Part shown: positions 1-6,846 of the stretch, in pieces
Layout of the letters: every line of letters starts with the position of its first letter
How positions within the stretch are numbered: position 1 is the first letter of the stretch
Source: Spirochaetes bacterium GWF1_49_6
GTDB taxonomy: Bacteria > Spirochaetota > Brevinematia > Brevinematales > GWF1-51-8
Length of the DNA stretch: 10,282 bases
Direction: 5' to 3'
Assembly (NCBI GenBank): GCA_001829395.1
Contig: MIBD01000039.1
Coordinates: 2,465-12,746 of the forward strand
Translations under genes and position numbers: made by a program
Notes under the pieces: generated by a model
Seen by the model: only the letters and a program-made list of their open reading frames with translations
Told to the model about the DNA's origin: nothing
The model's database searches: none

Positions 1-2845
1 CCTTATCGACCAGGACGAGGTCGGCCTTACCGCCGTCGAAAAGCCGCGCGAATATTTTCTTGAACGCCGCGCGGATTTCCTCGAACGAACGGCTGAACTG
101 CTCGGCGGATTTCTCGTTGGTCTCGTCGATCAGCCCCTGAATGTCGGCCATCGCCTTTTCCACATCCCCGCGCTGGGTGAGAAGGAACTCGAGACGCTCC
201 TTCGCGTCCTGGAACTGCTCGATAGCGAGGAAGTTGACGTTACCGAGACGGGCTATATCCGCGCGGAGACGCTTGATATCGGCATGGATGGTGTCGATAT
301 TGTCGCCCTCCTGCACGGGGATACCGCGCACGTCGATACCGTAGGTATTGAACGCGTTTTCCGCGATACTCTGTAACGTACCGTTACGTTCGCCGATAGC
401 GTTCTCAAGCTCCATCATCTGGCGCTCGATCTTCATATTCTGGTCGTTCAATTCCTTGATCTGGAACTCTATCTGCTTACGGGACATTTTCAGTTGTTCG
501 ACCTGCTTGAGCTTCTTCTCGCGCTCGATTTTCCCGGCCTCGATCTTCTGCCCGAGACTCTCGACAGACAGCGAGTCCTCCGCGATACCGTTCTTGAGTT
601 CCTCGAGGGAGGCGAACGTGTTCTTTTTGTCGTTCTCGAAATTCTCGCGGTGACGCTCGATATCCCCCATCTGGTGACGGATACGCTCCATCTCGTTACG
701 CACGGACTTAACCTGCTCGTCGATACGCGCGAAATCGACCTTCTTACTGTTCAGTTCCTCGCCGAGCGCGCTTCTCGCCGCGCGGAATTCCTGTATATCC
801 CGTTCGTACTCCTCCACCACCGTAATCATCGATTCGATGAGGGTTTCCTTTTTATTGATCATGTCCGAATGGGACGCGATCTGGGTCTCGAGGAATTTGA
901 GCGCGGAATGGTTATTCGATAACTGTTCGTCGAGCCTCGATATTTCCTTACGGAGGGAGGATGTCTCGAACTCGTTCTTGTTGTACGCGTTCTGGATATC
1001 CGAACGGACGCCCTGAAGCTCGCGCAGGCGCGCGCGGGTCTCTTCGAGCTTCTGTTCGTTCGACGCTATCGCGGCGGTCAGTTCCTCGATACGGTTCTGG
1101 ATATTCTCCTTCTGGGTGTACGTGCCCTCGTCGCTGTAAAGGATGCCGAGAATATTCTCGTAGTACTTTCCGTACTCGGTGAAGTTCGTCCTGAGCTCGG
1201 AGACCATCGCGAGGATATCGTCCACCTTCGCGCCGGACTCGATAGCCCCGGTGATACGCGCTAACGCCGCCTCGAGACGCGCGTCGAGCATCGGCTTGCG
1301 CTCGGTGAATTTTTTCAACTCGGCGGACTGGCGTTCGAGCGAATCCATGATGGTCTTGTCCATTGACTTCAGGCGTACCTGAAGCTCGCGGATTTCCTCC
1401 CCCATCGTCCGGTTGGACTCGCGGATCTCCTTTTCCTTCTGGAGGGATAAATCTATCTCTTTGATAATCTTGTCGAGTTCGTTCTTGAGTGTTTCAATGT
1501 CGCGCGAGAATCCCTCGAGCTGGGTGTTTTTCTCGGCGCGCTCGTTCTCGAAATTCCGCCCGATTTCCCACTTTTCCTCGATCGTCACGCGGTAGTTCTC
1601 GAGACGGGTCCGCAGGGCGACTATCTCCTGACGCTGGCGTTCAATATCGTCCTTGGTGATAATTTTATCGAAGCCGAGGGAGCGCGATTTGGCGAGAATG
1701 CTCTCGTCGAGCGATTTTATTTTGACGAATACGTCGTCTATCTGCCGCTGGATATCGTTCATTACGGACGCGGACTCGTCCTTCTCGACATTGATGCCGA
1801 GGGAGTCCTGTTCCTTCTGCTTGAGTTCACCCGCGAGAGCCGTCAGCCGTTCCATCTCCTCTTTGATGCGGTTCTCCATACTGGACAGCCACTCCGTCTG
1901 GGAACGGACACGTTCGCGGTTGCTTTCGAGGCGCGACCTGACTGCGGCGTACTCCTGCTCCATCAAAGCGAATTGCTCGTCGTAGGCGCGGAAATCCACC
2001 TCGCGGGTCTGGATGTCCTGATCGGTGGCGAGCATCGAGTCCTCGCGTTCCCGCGAGACTTCGGACAATTCCTTCTGCTTCCGGGTAAGTTCGTTTTTAT
2101 CGGCGAACCGCGCGTCGATCTCTTTCTGGATATTTTTAATACGTAATGCCGCGAACTTCGCGTCGAGAGTCTTCAGGTCGGTCTGGAGCGCGTTGAACTT
2201 GTTCGCGTCCTCGGCCTGTGACCGGAGGCTTTCCACTTCTTTATCGAGTTCGATGACGATATCGTTCAGACGTTCGAGGTTCTGGCGGGAGTTTTCGAGC
2301 TTACGCTCGGCCTCTTCCTTGCGGAATTTGAACTTCGATATTCCCGCGAACTCCTCGAACAGGAAACGGCGTTCGATAGGGCTTTCGGACAGCAGGCGGT
2401 CGATTTTACCCTGCTCGAAGATGGCGTAGCTGTCGCGGCCGACCCCGGTGTCGAGGAAGAGTTCCACCATATCCTTGAGACGTACCTTGGATTTATTGAT
2501 ATAGTACTGTCCCTCGCCGGAACGGAATATCCTGCGGGCGACACTAACCTCGGAGAACTCTATCGGCAGCCATTTCGAATCGTTATTGAGCGTGATATTG
2601 ACTTCGGCCATACCCATCGGCGGGCGTTCCTTGGTGCCGTTGAAGATGACGTCCTCCATCTTCTCGCCGCGCATATTTTTCGCGCTCTGCTCGCCGAGCG
2701 CCCATTTGATGGCCTCGACCACATTGGACTTACCGCACCCGTTCGGCCCGACAATACCCGTGATACCGTCCATCAGTTCGATACGCGATTTGACCGGGAA
2801 CGATTTGAACCCGCTGATTTCGATGGATTTTAGATAATTAGCCAT
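1..2845 (-). CDS. smc: Chromosome partition protein SMC (3' end beyond window)
   Basis: SMC is a cytoplasmic ATPase that, with ScpA and ScpB, organises and helps segregate the chromosome. I translated 948 codons from the ATG at 2845, which is preceded by GGGGAGAGG. Residues 1-170 form the N-terminal head: Walker A GPNGCGKS (33-40; the usual Ser is Cys), Q-loop in ALGEQ (49-53), and the conserved TGVGRDSYAIFEQGKID and EEFAGISKFKFRK segments. A charged coiled coil follows to about residue 865. The start of the C-terminal head is then recognisable (LGNVNF, FLLTQRGDVEKA, LFDGGKADLVLVD). The signature motif, Walker B and D-loop should follow off the window, roughly 150 residues, giving about 1,100 in total. 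The middle, where a hinge of roughly 165 residues is expected, holds only a short glycine-containing break (about 530-577). It sits 30 bases after the methyltransferase stop. Family assignment is very sure; the hinge's absence is my reading. Confidence 0.96.
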   Translation of the reverse strand, partial: MANYLKSIEISGFKSFPVKSRIELMDGITGIVGPNGCGKSNVVEAIKWALGEQSAKNMRGEKMEDVIFNGTKERPPMGMAEVNITLNNDSKWLPIEFSEVSVARRIFRSGEGQYYINKSKVRLKDMVELFLDTGVGRDSYAIFEQGKIDRLLSESPIERRFLFEEFAGISKFKFRKEEAERKLENSRQNLERLNDIVIELDKEVESLRSQAEDANKFNALQTDLKTLDAKFAALRIKNIQKEIDARFADKNELTRKQKELSEVSREREDSMLATDQDIQTREVDFRAYDEQFALMEQEYAAVRSRLESNRERVRSQTEWLSSMENRIKEEMERLTALAGELKQKEQDSLGINVEKDESASVMNDIQRQIDDVFVKIKSLDESILAKSRSLGFDKIITKDDIERQRQEIVALRTRLENYRVTIEEKWEIGRNFENERAEKNTQLEGFSRDIETLKNELDKIIKEIDLSLQKEKEIRESNRTMGEEIRELQVRLKSMDKTIMDSLERQSAELKKFTERKPMLDARLEAALARITGAIESGAKVDDILAMVSELRTNFTEYGKYYENILGILYSDEGTYTQKENIQNRIEELTAAIASNEQKLEETRARLRELQGVRSDIQNAYNKNEFETSSLRKEISRLDEQLSNNHSALKFLETQIASHSDMINKKETLIESMITVVEEYERDIQEFRAARSALGEELNSKKVDFARIDEQVKSVRNEMERIRHQMGDIERHRENFENDKKNTFASLEELKNGIAEDSLSVESLGQKIEAGKIEREKKLKQVEQLKMSRKQIEFQIKELNDQNMKIERQMMELENAIGERNGTLQSIAENAFNTYGIDVRGIPVQEGDNIDTIHADIKRLRADIARLGNVNFLAIEQFQDAKERLEFLLTQRGDVEKAMADIQGLIDETNEKSAEQFSRSFEEIRAAFKKIFARLFDGGKADLVLVDK

Positions 2846-2875
2846 TCCTCTCCCCGAATATTGAATCTTTTATAC

Positions 2876-4384
2876 CTAATAATTAAACTCAAGCATAGGT
2901 TGATTATTTACTTCTTTCACATAGTTATTGTGATGCAAATAGAAGATGAATAAGTCTTCTTTATCTAAAAACACGGCAACTTTTTCTAAATCAATCGAAT
3001 TAAGAATACCGGTAGTGATAGGACGTTTAGAATCCCAAAATATTAAAGAGTTAAGCAAAGTAATGACAGGTTCGGATTCTAATAAATCCACGATAAAAAT
3101 CGCTTCTTCTTCGGTATTGCATGGAATAAAATTGCACGTATCGTCAACTAAAATAGGTTTATCGCCTAGAGAACCGATTATCGAGAACTTAATTTTTTTA
3201 TATAATCCTGAAATCGCTATTTTCCAAGGCGCGAATGTGTAAGCGCCTACTGAAAAAATGGAAAAATCGGGTTTGTTTTTATAGATAGAGCTTTTTCTCG
3301 ATAAAAAAGTTTCCCGGTTTTCGTTTAGGTATCGCCATGTTTTCGGAGAGTGGGATAAAATACACGCGGTATCCTGACCCACGGCTTTTTGAGTTACGAT
3401 TACAAATTTCCTGATAAAATAATCGGGTTTTGAAATATCCGAACTCTTTAGTAAAGGATAGATGAGTTCGGGTTCGATATCGAGGGTTTCATTATTTCCA
3501 TTTACATAACTGCCGTTTATTTGTTCTAATTCCATTACTTTTGAATTATCGTGCTTAATCCCGTTTCTCCAAATATAATGGGATTTTCCGATTAAACCGG
3601 AATATCTCTCGAACAGGGTAAGATTATTTATCAGCATGTTTTTACTAAAACCTAATACCGATACTATTTCATTACTTTCTAAACTTTTATATACGCTGCA
3701 TTTCAAATCGTCTTCGGCGGTTTCGGAAACGATAATATTGAATAAACAGGCATCGACATCGACATTGAAATATTTCTTGGAATCGATTCTATACATTTCG
3801 CAAAACCGGACGGGAAGTTTTTTAATAGAGATATATTGAAAGATGCTTCTCGCGACGGAGGTTTTACATAAGAATGAAAAAACAGCTTGACGGGCGATAA
3901 ACCTTTCGACGAGATTGATAATAATATATTCGGCGATATCGAAATTGCTTTTTCCGGTTATCGCTTCTATTCCTCTTAATCCTTTGAAATTTGTTTTCTC
4001 AGGGGTATTATTTCTATCTATCATTCCTAAACCTGAATTTGTAACCCACGGCGGATTTCCGATAAATAAAACAGGATCGGGCATAGTATCTTCGATGCTA
4101 TTCCAATCGAAAGAAAAAATATTTTGGTTAAAAAGATGAACATTCTCCATATCCATATTTTCTTTTAAAGCATTAAGATATTCAGGATTTATCTCTATAC
4201 CATAGAAATTATCCGCTTCCGGGAAAGCCGATTGAGCGGTTATTAAAATATTGCCTGCTCCGCAGGTAGGTTCGACGATAGTTTTCGGATTAAACTGATA
4301 TTTCCGAACAATATTACACATTAATAAAGCCAATTCTTTAGGGGTTTGAAAATCCCCGAATTGAATTATATCTAATTTATTCAT
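2876..4384 (-). CDS. N6-adenine DNA methyltransferase, gamma-type motif order
   Basis: A 502-residue S-adenosylmethionine-dependent DNA methyltransferase. The N-terminus carries motif X (FGDFQTP, 9-15), the AdoMet-binding motif I (EPTCGAGN, 38-45), an acidic motif II (YGIEIN, 61-66) and the catalytic motif IV NPPW (110-113), which identifies an enzyme methylating the exocyclic amino group of adenine. The remaining 370 or so residues would include the target-recognition domain, which I cannot match to a specificity. The start overlaps the stop of a small upstream ORF as ATGA (4381-4384), implying translational coupling, with GAAGG upstream. Base composition is much more AT-rich than the genes on either side, suggesting horizontal acquisition. 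No restriction endonuclease is visible, so this is either an orphan methylase or the survivor of a restriction-modification pair. The enzyme class is firm; the biological role is inferred. Confidence 0.93.
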   Translation of the reverse strand: MNKLDIIQFGDFQTPKELALLMCNIVRKYQFNPKTIVEPTCGAGNILITAQSAFPEADNFYGIEINPEYLNALKENMDMENVHLFNQNIFSFDWNSIEDTMPDPVLFIGNPPWVTNSGLGMIDRNNTPEKTNFKGLRGIEAITGKSNFDIAEYIIINLVERFIARQAVFSFLCKTSVARSIFQYISIKKLPVRFCEMYRIDSKKYFNVDVDACLFNIIVSETAEDDLKCSVYKSLESNEIVSVLGFSKNMLINNLTLFERYSGLIGKSHYIWRNGIKHDNSKVMELEQINGSYVNGNNETLDIEPELIYPLLKSSDISKPDYFIRKFVIVTQKAVGQDTACILSHSPKTWRYLNENRETFLSRKSSIYKNKPDFSIFSVGAYTFAPWKIAISGLYKKIKFSIIGSLGDKPILVDDTCNFIPCNTEEEAIFIVDLLESEPVITLLNSLIFWDSKRPITTGILNSIDLEKVAVFLDKEDLFIFYLHHNNYVKEVNNQPMLEFNY

Positions 4385-4521
4385 ATTTTGATGATACCTT
4401 CGACTTTTCCGGCATTATCGATTACTCTTTGATATTGCAGTCTCCATTGGAGAGCATTTGAAATGGTCAGATAGCCGATTTTAGGTTTGTTCGATAGTAT
4501 TTCATTAGCGAGTTCTTCCAC
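4381..4521 (-). CDS. Small ORF coupled to the methyltransferase; possibly the 3' remnant of a larger gene
   Basis: A 46-residue reading frame from GTG at 4521 ends in a TGA that overlaps the methyltransferase ATG (ATGA). The GTG is preceded by GGGGAGAGG, a strong ribosome-binding sequence, and lies about 60 bases below a good promoter. The predicted peptide begins VEELANEILSNKPKIGYL and ends GKVEGIIKI; I recognise no family. The same frame stays open upstream to 4618 without ATG, GTG or TTG, reading a plausible basic, aromatic sequence (KFFKSAKKYYNF...) directly after a stop codon. It may therefore be the C-terminal piece of a longer, truncated protein, perhaps the methylase's lost partner, rather than a true small gene. 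Like the methylase, it is AT-rich. Confidence 0.45.
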   Translation of the reverse strand: MEELANEILSNKPKIGYLTISNALQWRLQYQRVIDNAGKVEGIIKI

Positions 4522-4587
4522 ATTCCTCTCCCCATAACTTGTGTAAGCCGCTCGGAATAAATCTGTTACGATTACCCGGCGGATAAA

Positions 4588-4616
4588 ATTATAGTATTTT
4601 TTAGCCGATTTGAAAA
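4588..4616 (-). promoter_or_regulatory. Putative sigma-70 promoter for the small ORF, methyltransferase and possibly smc
   Basis: On the minus strand TTTTCA (4616-4611) is separated by 17 bases from a perfect TATAAT (4593-4588). The -35 matches TTGACA at four of six positions. Transcription would begin near 4581, inside the upstream open frame but before the GTG at 4521. Since smc starts only 30 bases after the methyltransferase, this may also feed smc; no convincing separate smc promoter was found in the gap. Confidence 0.55.
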
Positions 4617-4623
4617 ATTTTTA

Positions 4624-4647
4624 CCCGAAAACTGTGCGTAATTCGGG
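4624..4647 (-). terminator. Weak terminator-like hairpin after the anti-sigma gene
   Basis: Minus-strand arms CCCGAA (4647-4642) and TTCGGG (4629-4624) can pair around a 12-base loop and are followed by TAAAAATTTTT. It lies 8 bases after the anti-sigma stop and separates that operon from the AT-rich methyltransferase segment. The six-pair stem and interrupted T tract make it a modest terminator candidate. Confidence 0.45.
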
Positions 4648-4654
4648 AATTATT

Positions 4655-5200
4655 TTACTTATCCGAACGGATTTCGAGATGAAGGACGGTTTTACCGAGC
4701 GACAGGGTATACTTGCCCGGCTTGACCGCGCGGATTTCTACCGAACTCCTGTCGGGCTTCTTCAGGAACTCCGGCGCGGACGCTCCCGGCGAACGCAGTT
4801 CGATATATTGGTCGAACGCCTCCCGGAACTCGATTTGTATCCTGAATACCCCGCCGTCCGTGGGGATGATCTTGATTTCCGACGCGGGGGTGTCGATATT
4901 GTAGGCGGTAATCAGTCCGGGCTCGGTGAAGCCGCGCACAGGCACCGCCGCCGCGAATTCCACCGTATACCCTGCTTCGGCGGAATGCCGCGTATTTCCG
5001 AGCGCGATATGTACCGGCTGCGCCGCTCCGGTCGCCGCCTCGATCCGGTTCAGTTCGGTCACCAGCGTCAGGCATTCGCCGCACTCCATCAGATGCGCGT
5101 CGATTTTCGCGGCCGTATCCTTGTCGAGCGTGTTATTACCGGAAAGATTGATAATATAGGAAAGCATGGTTGTTTCGTCGAACTTGCCGCATCCGAACAT
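4655..5200 (-). CDS. Zinc-finger anti-sigma-like protein, soluble
   Basis: A 181-residue protein whose first 55 residues resemble the ZAS anti-sigma fold: a helix around LSYIINLSG, then an H-x3-C-x2-C metal-binding pattern (H36, C40, C43, within HLMECGEC) and a following helix. An extra Cys is at residue 4. ZAS proteins bind and inhibit a partner sigma factor and are often redox or envelope sensors. The rest (about 56-181) looks beta-rich (repeated short strands such as FRIQIEF and YTLSLG) and I cannot name it. I see no transmembrane segment, unlike many anti-sigmas, so it probably acts in the cytoplasm. The ATG follows the sigma gene stop by two bases, with AGGAG just upstream, so the two are co-translated, as expected for a sigma/anti-sigma pair. 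The fold is well supported by context and motif; inhibition of the neighbour is inferred. Confidence 0.72.
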   Translation of the reverse strand: MFGCGKFDETTMLSYIINLSGNNTLDKDTAAKIDAHLMECGECLTLVTELNRIEAATGAAQPVHIALGNTRHSAEAGYTVEFAAAVPVRGFTEPGLITAYNIDTPASEIKIIPTDGGVFRIQIEFREAFDQYIELRSPGASAPEFLKKPDRSSVEIRAVKPGKYTLSLGKTVLHLEIRSDK

Positions 5201-5202
5201 GG

Positions 5203-6069
5203 CTACGCTCCTTCGTCTTTACTGCGGAGAATTTTCAGCACCTCGAATCTCAGCCGCTTTTTCGCGTTGGACAAACGGTACTGCGCGAGGCGGATATTTT
5301 TAAAGAGGACGGTGAATTCCTGGAAAACCTTCCGGTCGGGGAGTTCCAGCCGCCGGATTTCCTTATTACGCGCGACCTCGAGACGCGCGATTTTTTCGAG
5401 AAGCGAGTTCTTTTCGCCGAGATCGAGGGTATGTACCGTGTACAACCGGTGCTTGAGCGCGCTCAGCTTCGCGTTGAGTTCGGCGGTCTTGGACGACACA
5501 TCGCGGATACGCCGGATGTCCGCGTAGTTGGCCTCGATCAGGCTTCGCTGGATAGAGAGCGCCGCGCTGATCGTAATGCCGAACAGTATGCACGCCTCGC
5601 GGATATCGTCCGCGTCGATCATCTCCGGGAGATAGTAGAATTTAATGACCACCCGGTCATTCGGTGGGAGTTTTGCGAGACCCTGCCGGAGTTCCGTGTA
5701 ATCCGCCTGATCGGTGGAAATGATGTCGGGGCTGGGATAATCGTCGATATTCTCGACCGTCAGTTCGGTAGGTTCGCCGGGGCAGGTGTAACGGATAAAG
5801 CTGATCATCTGATTCCGCAGGACATAGTTGAACCAGGTCTTGAACTGGATATTCGCGTCGAGAGGGTAATTCCGCAGGATACCGTCGAGACGTTCGGTCA
5901 CATAGAGGTAAAAGTCCGAGCAGAAGTCGAGGGTTTTCCGGTACGCCATACGCGGGAAGTTATAGATATAGAGGTCGGTCTCTTTACGGAACACCGCGAG
6001 CGCGCCGTCCTGATCCCCATGCATATAATCCGCGATAGCGCGTTTGATAATATCGTCACGAAGCCGCAT
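5203..6069 (-). CDS. Divergent sigma-70-like (ECF-like) RNA polymerase sigma factor
   Basis: A 288-residue protein. Residues about 26-93 look like sigma region 2: an acidic helix (DFCSDFYLYVTERL, 48-61) then FKTWFNYVLRNQMISFIR (76-93), the F-x2-W-x3-L-x-N pattern of the -10-binding and core-binding helices. After a linker, LPPNDRVVIKFYYL (134-147) matches the opening of region 4, with a helix-turn-helix-like stretch to about 180. Then comes an unusual charged, probably coiled-coil stretch (about 180-245), and finally a basic segment (NIRLAQYRLSNAKKRLR, 258-274) resembling a region 4.2 recognition helix. ECF sigmas are usually about 160-200 residues, so this is roughly 100 longer. The start overlaps the protease gene by 14 bases and the zinc-finger gene follows after 2 bases. 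Sigma identity is likely but divergent; the promoter it recognises is unknown. Confidence 0.75.
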   Translation of the reverse strand: MRLRDDIIKRAIADYMHGDQDGALAVFRKETDLYIYNFPRMAYRKTLDFCSDFYLYVTERLDGILRNYPLDANIQFKTWFNYVLRNQMISFIRYTCPGEPTELTVENIDDYPSPDIISTDQADYTELRQGLAKLPPNDRVVIKFYYLPEMIDADDIREACILFGITISAALSIQRSLIEANYADIRRIRDVSSKTAELNAKLSALKHRLYTVHTLDLGEKNSLLEKIARLEVARNKEIRRLELPDRKVFQEFTVLFKNIRLAQYRLSNAKKRLRFEVLKILRSKDEGA

Positions 6070-6742
6070 GGGTCTTCCGTCCTTTCGCGCGGAGGTAGAT
6101 CGCGATATCCATGGATATCCCGAACGCGGCGTGGATCAGCCATGGGTACAGGATCGATCCGGTGCTCCACGCGACATACCCGAAGACTACCCCCGCGATT
6201 ACCGCGCTCCATGTTTCCGACGCGGGATGTCCGATATGGAGGAGTACCGACGGGATTACCGGGACGAGTATCCCGAGCATCGGGTCGATTTCCGCGAGCG
6301 TAAAGAGCATGAATCCCCGGAACAGGAATTCCCACCCGGTATAATATAGGAATAAGTACGTCAGTTCGAATGTGAAGAACGAGCGCGGCGAATCCATCGC
6401 CTTCTTCGAGAACGGGTACTGCTTCCGCATTTCGGGTATCGGCGAATTGGTGATCGCGACGATTACCGCGACTACCCATCCCCCGGCGGCCCAGAGGAGA
6501 CCGTTCTGCCAATCCCCGAGCTTCAGCCCGAAGTCCATAGGATTCTTACCGTAGATGAATAATGTGACGAGCGGGACGATGAAGAACAGGACGAACGCCG
6601 CGAGGAAGTGGAGACGGTATGCCTTGTTATCGTCGAAGTACTTGGTCAGCACGCGGCCGTGCCCGTAATAAAGGAAGACAGTCATCAGGACGATACTTTC
6701 GAGGATGGCGAAATATTTTAATTGCAGAAGTTCCGCTAACAT
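6056..6742 (-). CDS. CPBP-family intramembrane metalloprotease (CAAX/Abi type)
   Basis: I chose the ATG at 6742 (228 residues). An in-frame ATG at 6796 would add 18 residues but lies within the promoter, upstream of the expected transcript start. The protein is mostly hydrophobic, with about six or more membrane helices (around 8-25, 45-64, 80-97, 121-136, 150-172 and 178-215). The three family motifs are recognisable: E138-x3-R142 (in WEFLFRG), H169 in SVLLHIGHP, and H204 with D212 in WLIHAAFGISMD. CPBP members include prenyl-protein CAAX proteases, bacteriocin-immunity proteins and regulators. The first residue of the usual EExxxR motif is Trp here. It is first in an operon with a sigma factor (14-base overlap) and an anti-sigma-like gene, so a regulatory role in the membrane is suggested but unproven. 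Confidence 0.88.
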   Translation of the reverse strand: MLAELLQLKYFAILESIVLMTVFLYYGHGRVLTKYFDDNKAYRLHFLAAFVLFFIVPLVTLFIYGKNPMDFGLKLGDWQNGLLWAAGGWVVAVIVAITNSPIPEMRKQYPFSKKAMDSPRSFFTFELTYLFLYYTGWEFLFRGFMLFTLAEIDPMLGILVPVIPSVLLHIGHPASETWSAVIAGVVFGYVAWSTGSILYPWLIHAAFGISMDIAIYLRAKGRKTHAAS

Positions 6743-6767
6743 AGTTAACCGCCCGTGGAATTGTGTT

Positions 6768-6796
6768 ATTATAATACGGGGAAAAATATTACGCAA
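6768..6796 (-). promoter_or_regulatory. Promoter of the protease-sigma-anti-sigma operon
   Basis: On the minus strand TTGCGT (6796-6791), a 17-base spacer and a perfect TATAAT (6773-6768) precede the protease start at 6742 by about 25 bases. The predicted transcript begins near 6761, giving a leader of about 20 bases. This supports the shorter protease start. The sequence is a housekeeping-type promoter; I see no obvious second motif for autoregulation. Confidence 0.7.
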
Positions 6797-6821
6797 GCGG
6801 GAATCGGATGAAATTTAAACG

Positions 6822-6846
6822 AAAAATCCGGGTGAACGCTAACCCG
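6822..6846 (-). terminator. Rho-independent terminator-like hairpin at the end of the nucleotidyltransferase pseudogene
   Basis: Minus-strand arms CGGGT (6846-6842) and ACCCG (6833-6829) pair around an 8-base loop and are followed by GATTTTT. It overlaps the last codons of the broken gene and lies just upstream of the next promoter, a typical terminator position. The stem is short, so strength is uncertain. Confidence 0.5.

Noticed and set aside
141..2429. Several plus-strand frames rich in Ser, Arg and Phe opposite smc
   Set aside because: They are shadows of the smc coiled coil read in reverse complement; the minus-strand frame has unambiguous SMC motifs from end to end.
2846..2875. TATAAA as a -10 element for a dedicated smc promoter
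   Set aside because: No acceptable -35 lies at the right distance (TTGAGT is only 12 bases upstream), and the gene follows the methyltransferase closely enough to share its transcript.
4610..6303. Long plus-strand frames of 305 and 377 codons across 4610-5527 and 5170-6303
   Set aside because: They lie antisense to the sigma, anti-sigma and protease genes, are rich in Arg with no family features, and have no supporting ribosome-binding sites. The minus-strand genes have motifs, coupling and a promoter.
6743..6796. Upstream ATG adding 18 residues to the CPBP protease
   Set aside because: It falls in the -35/-10 region of a good promoter, so it would not be in the transcript; the sequence also lacks the hydrophobic character of the rest.
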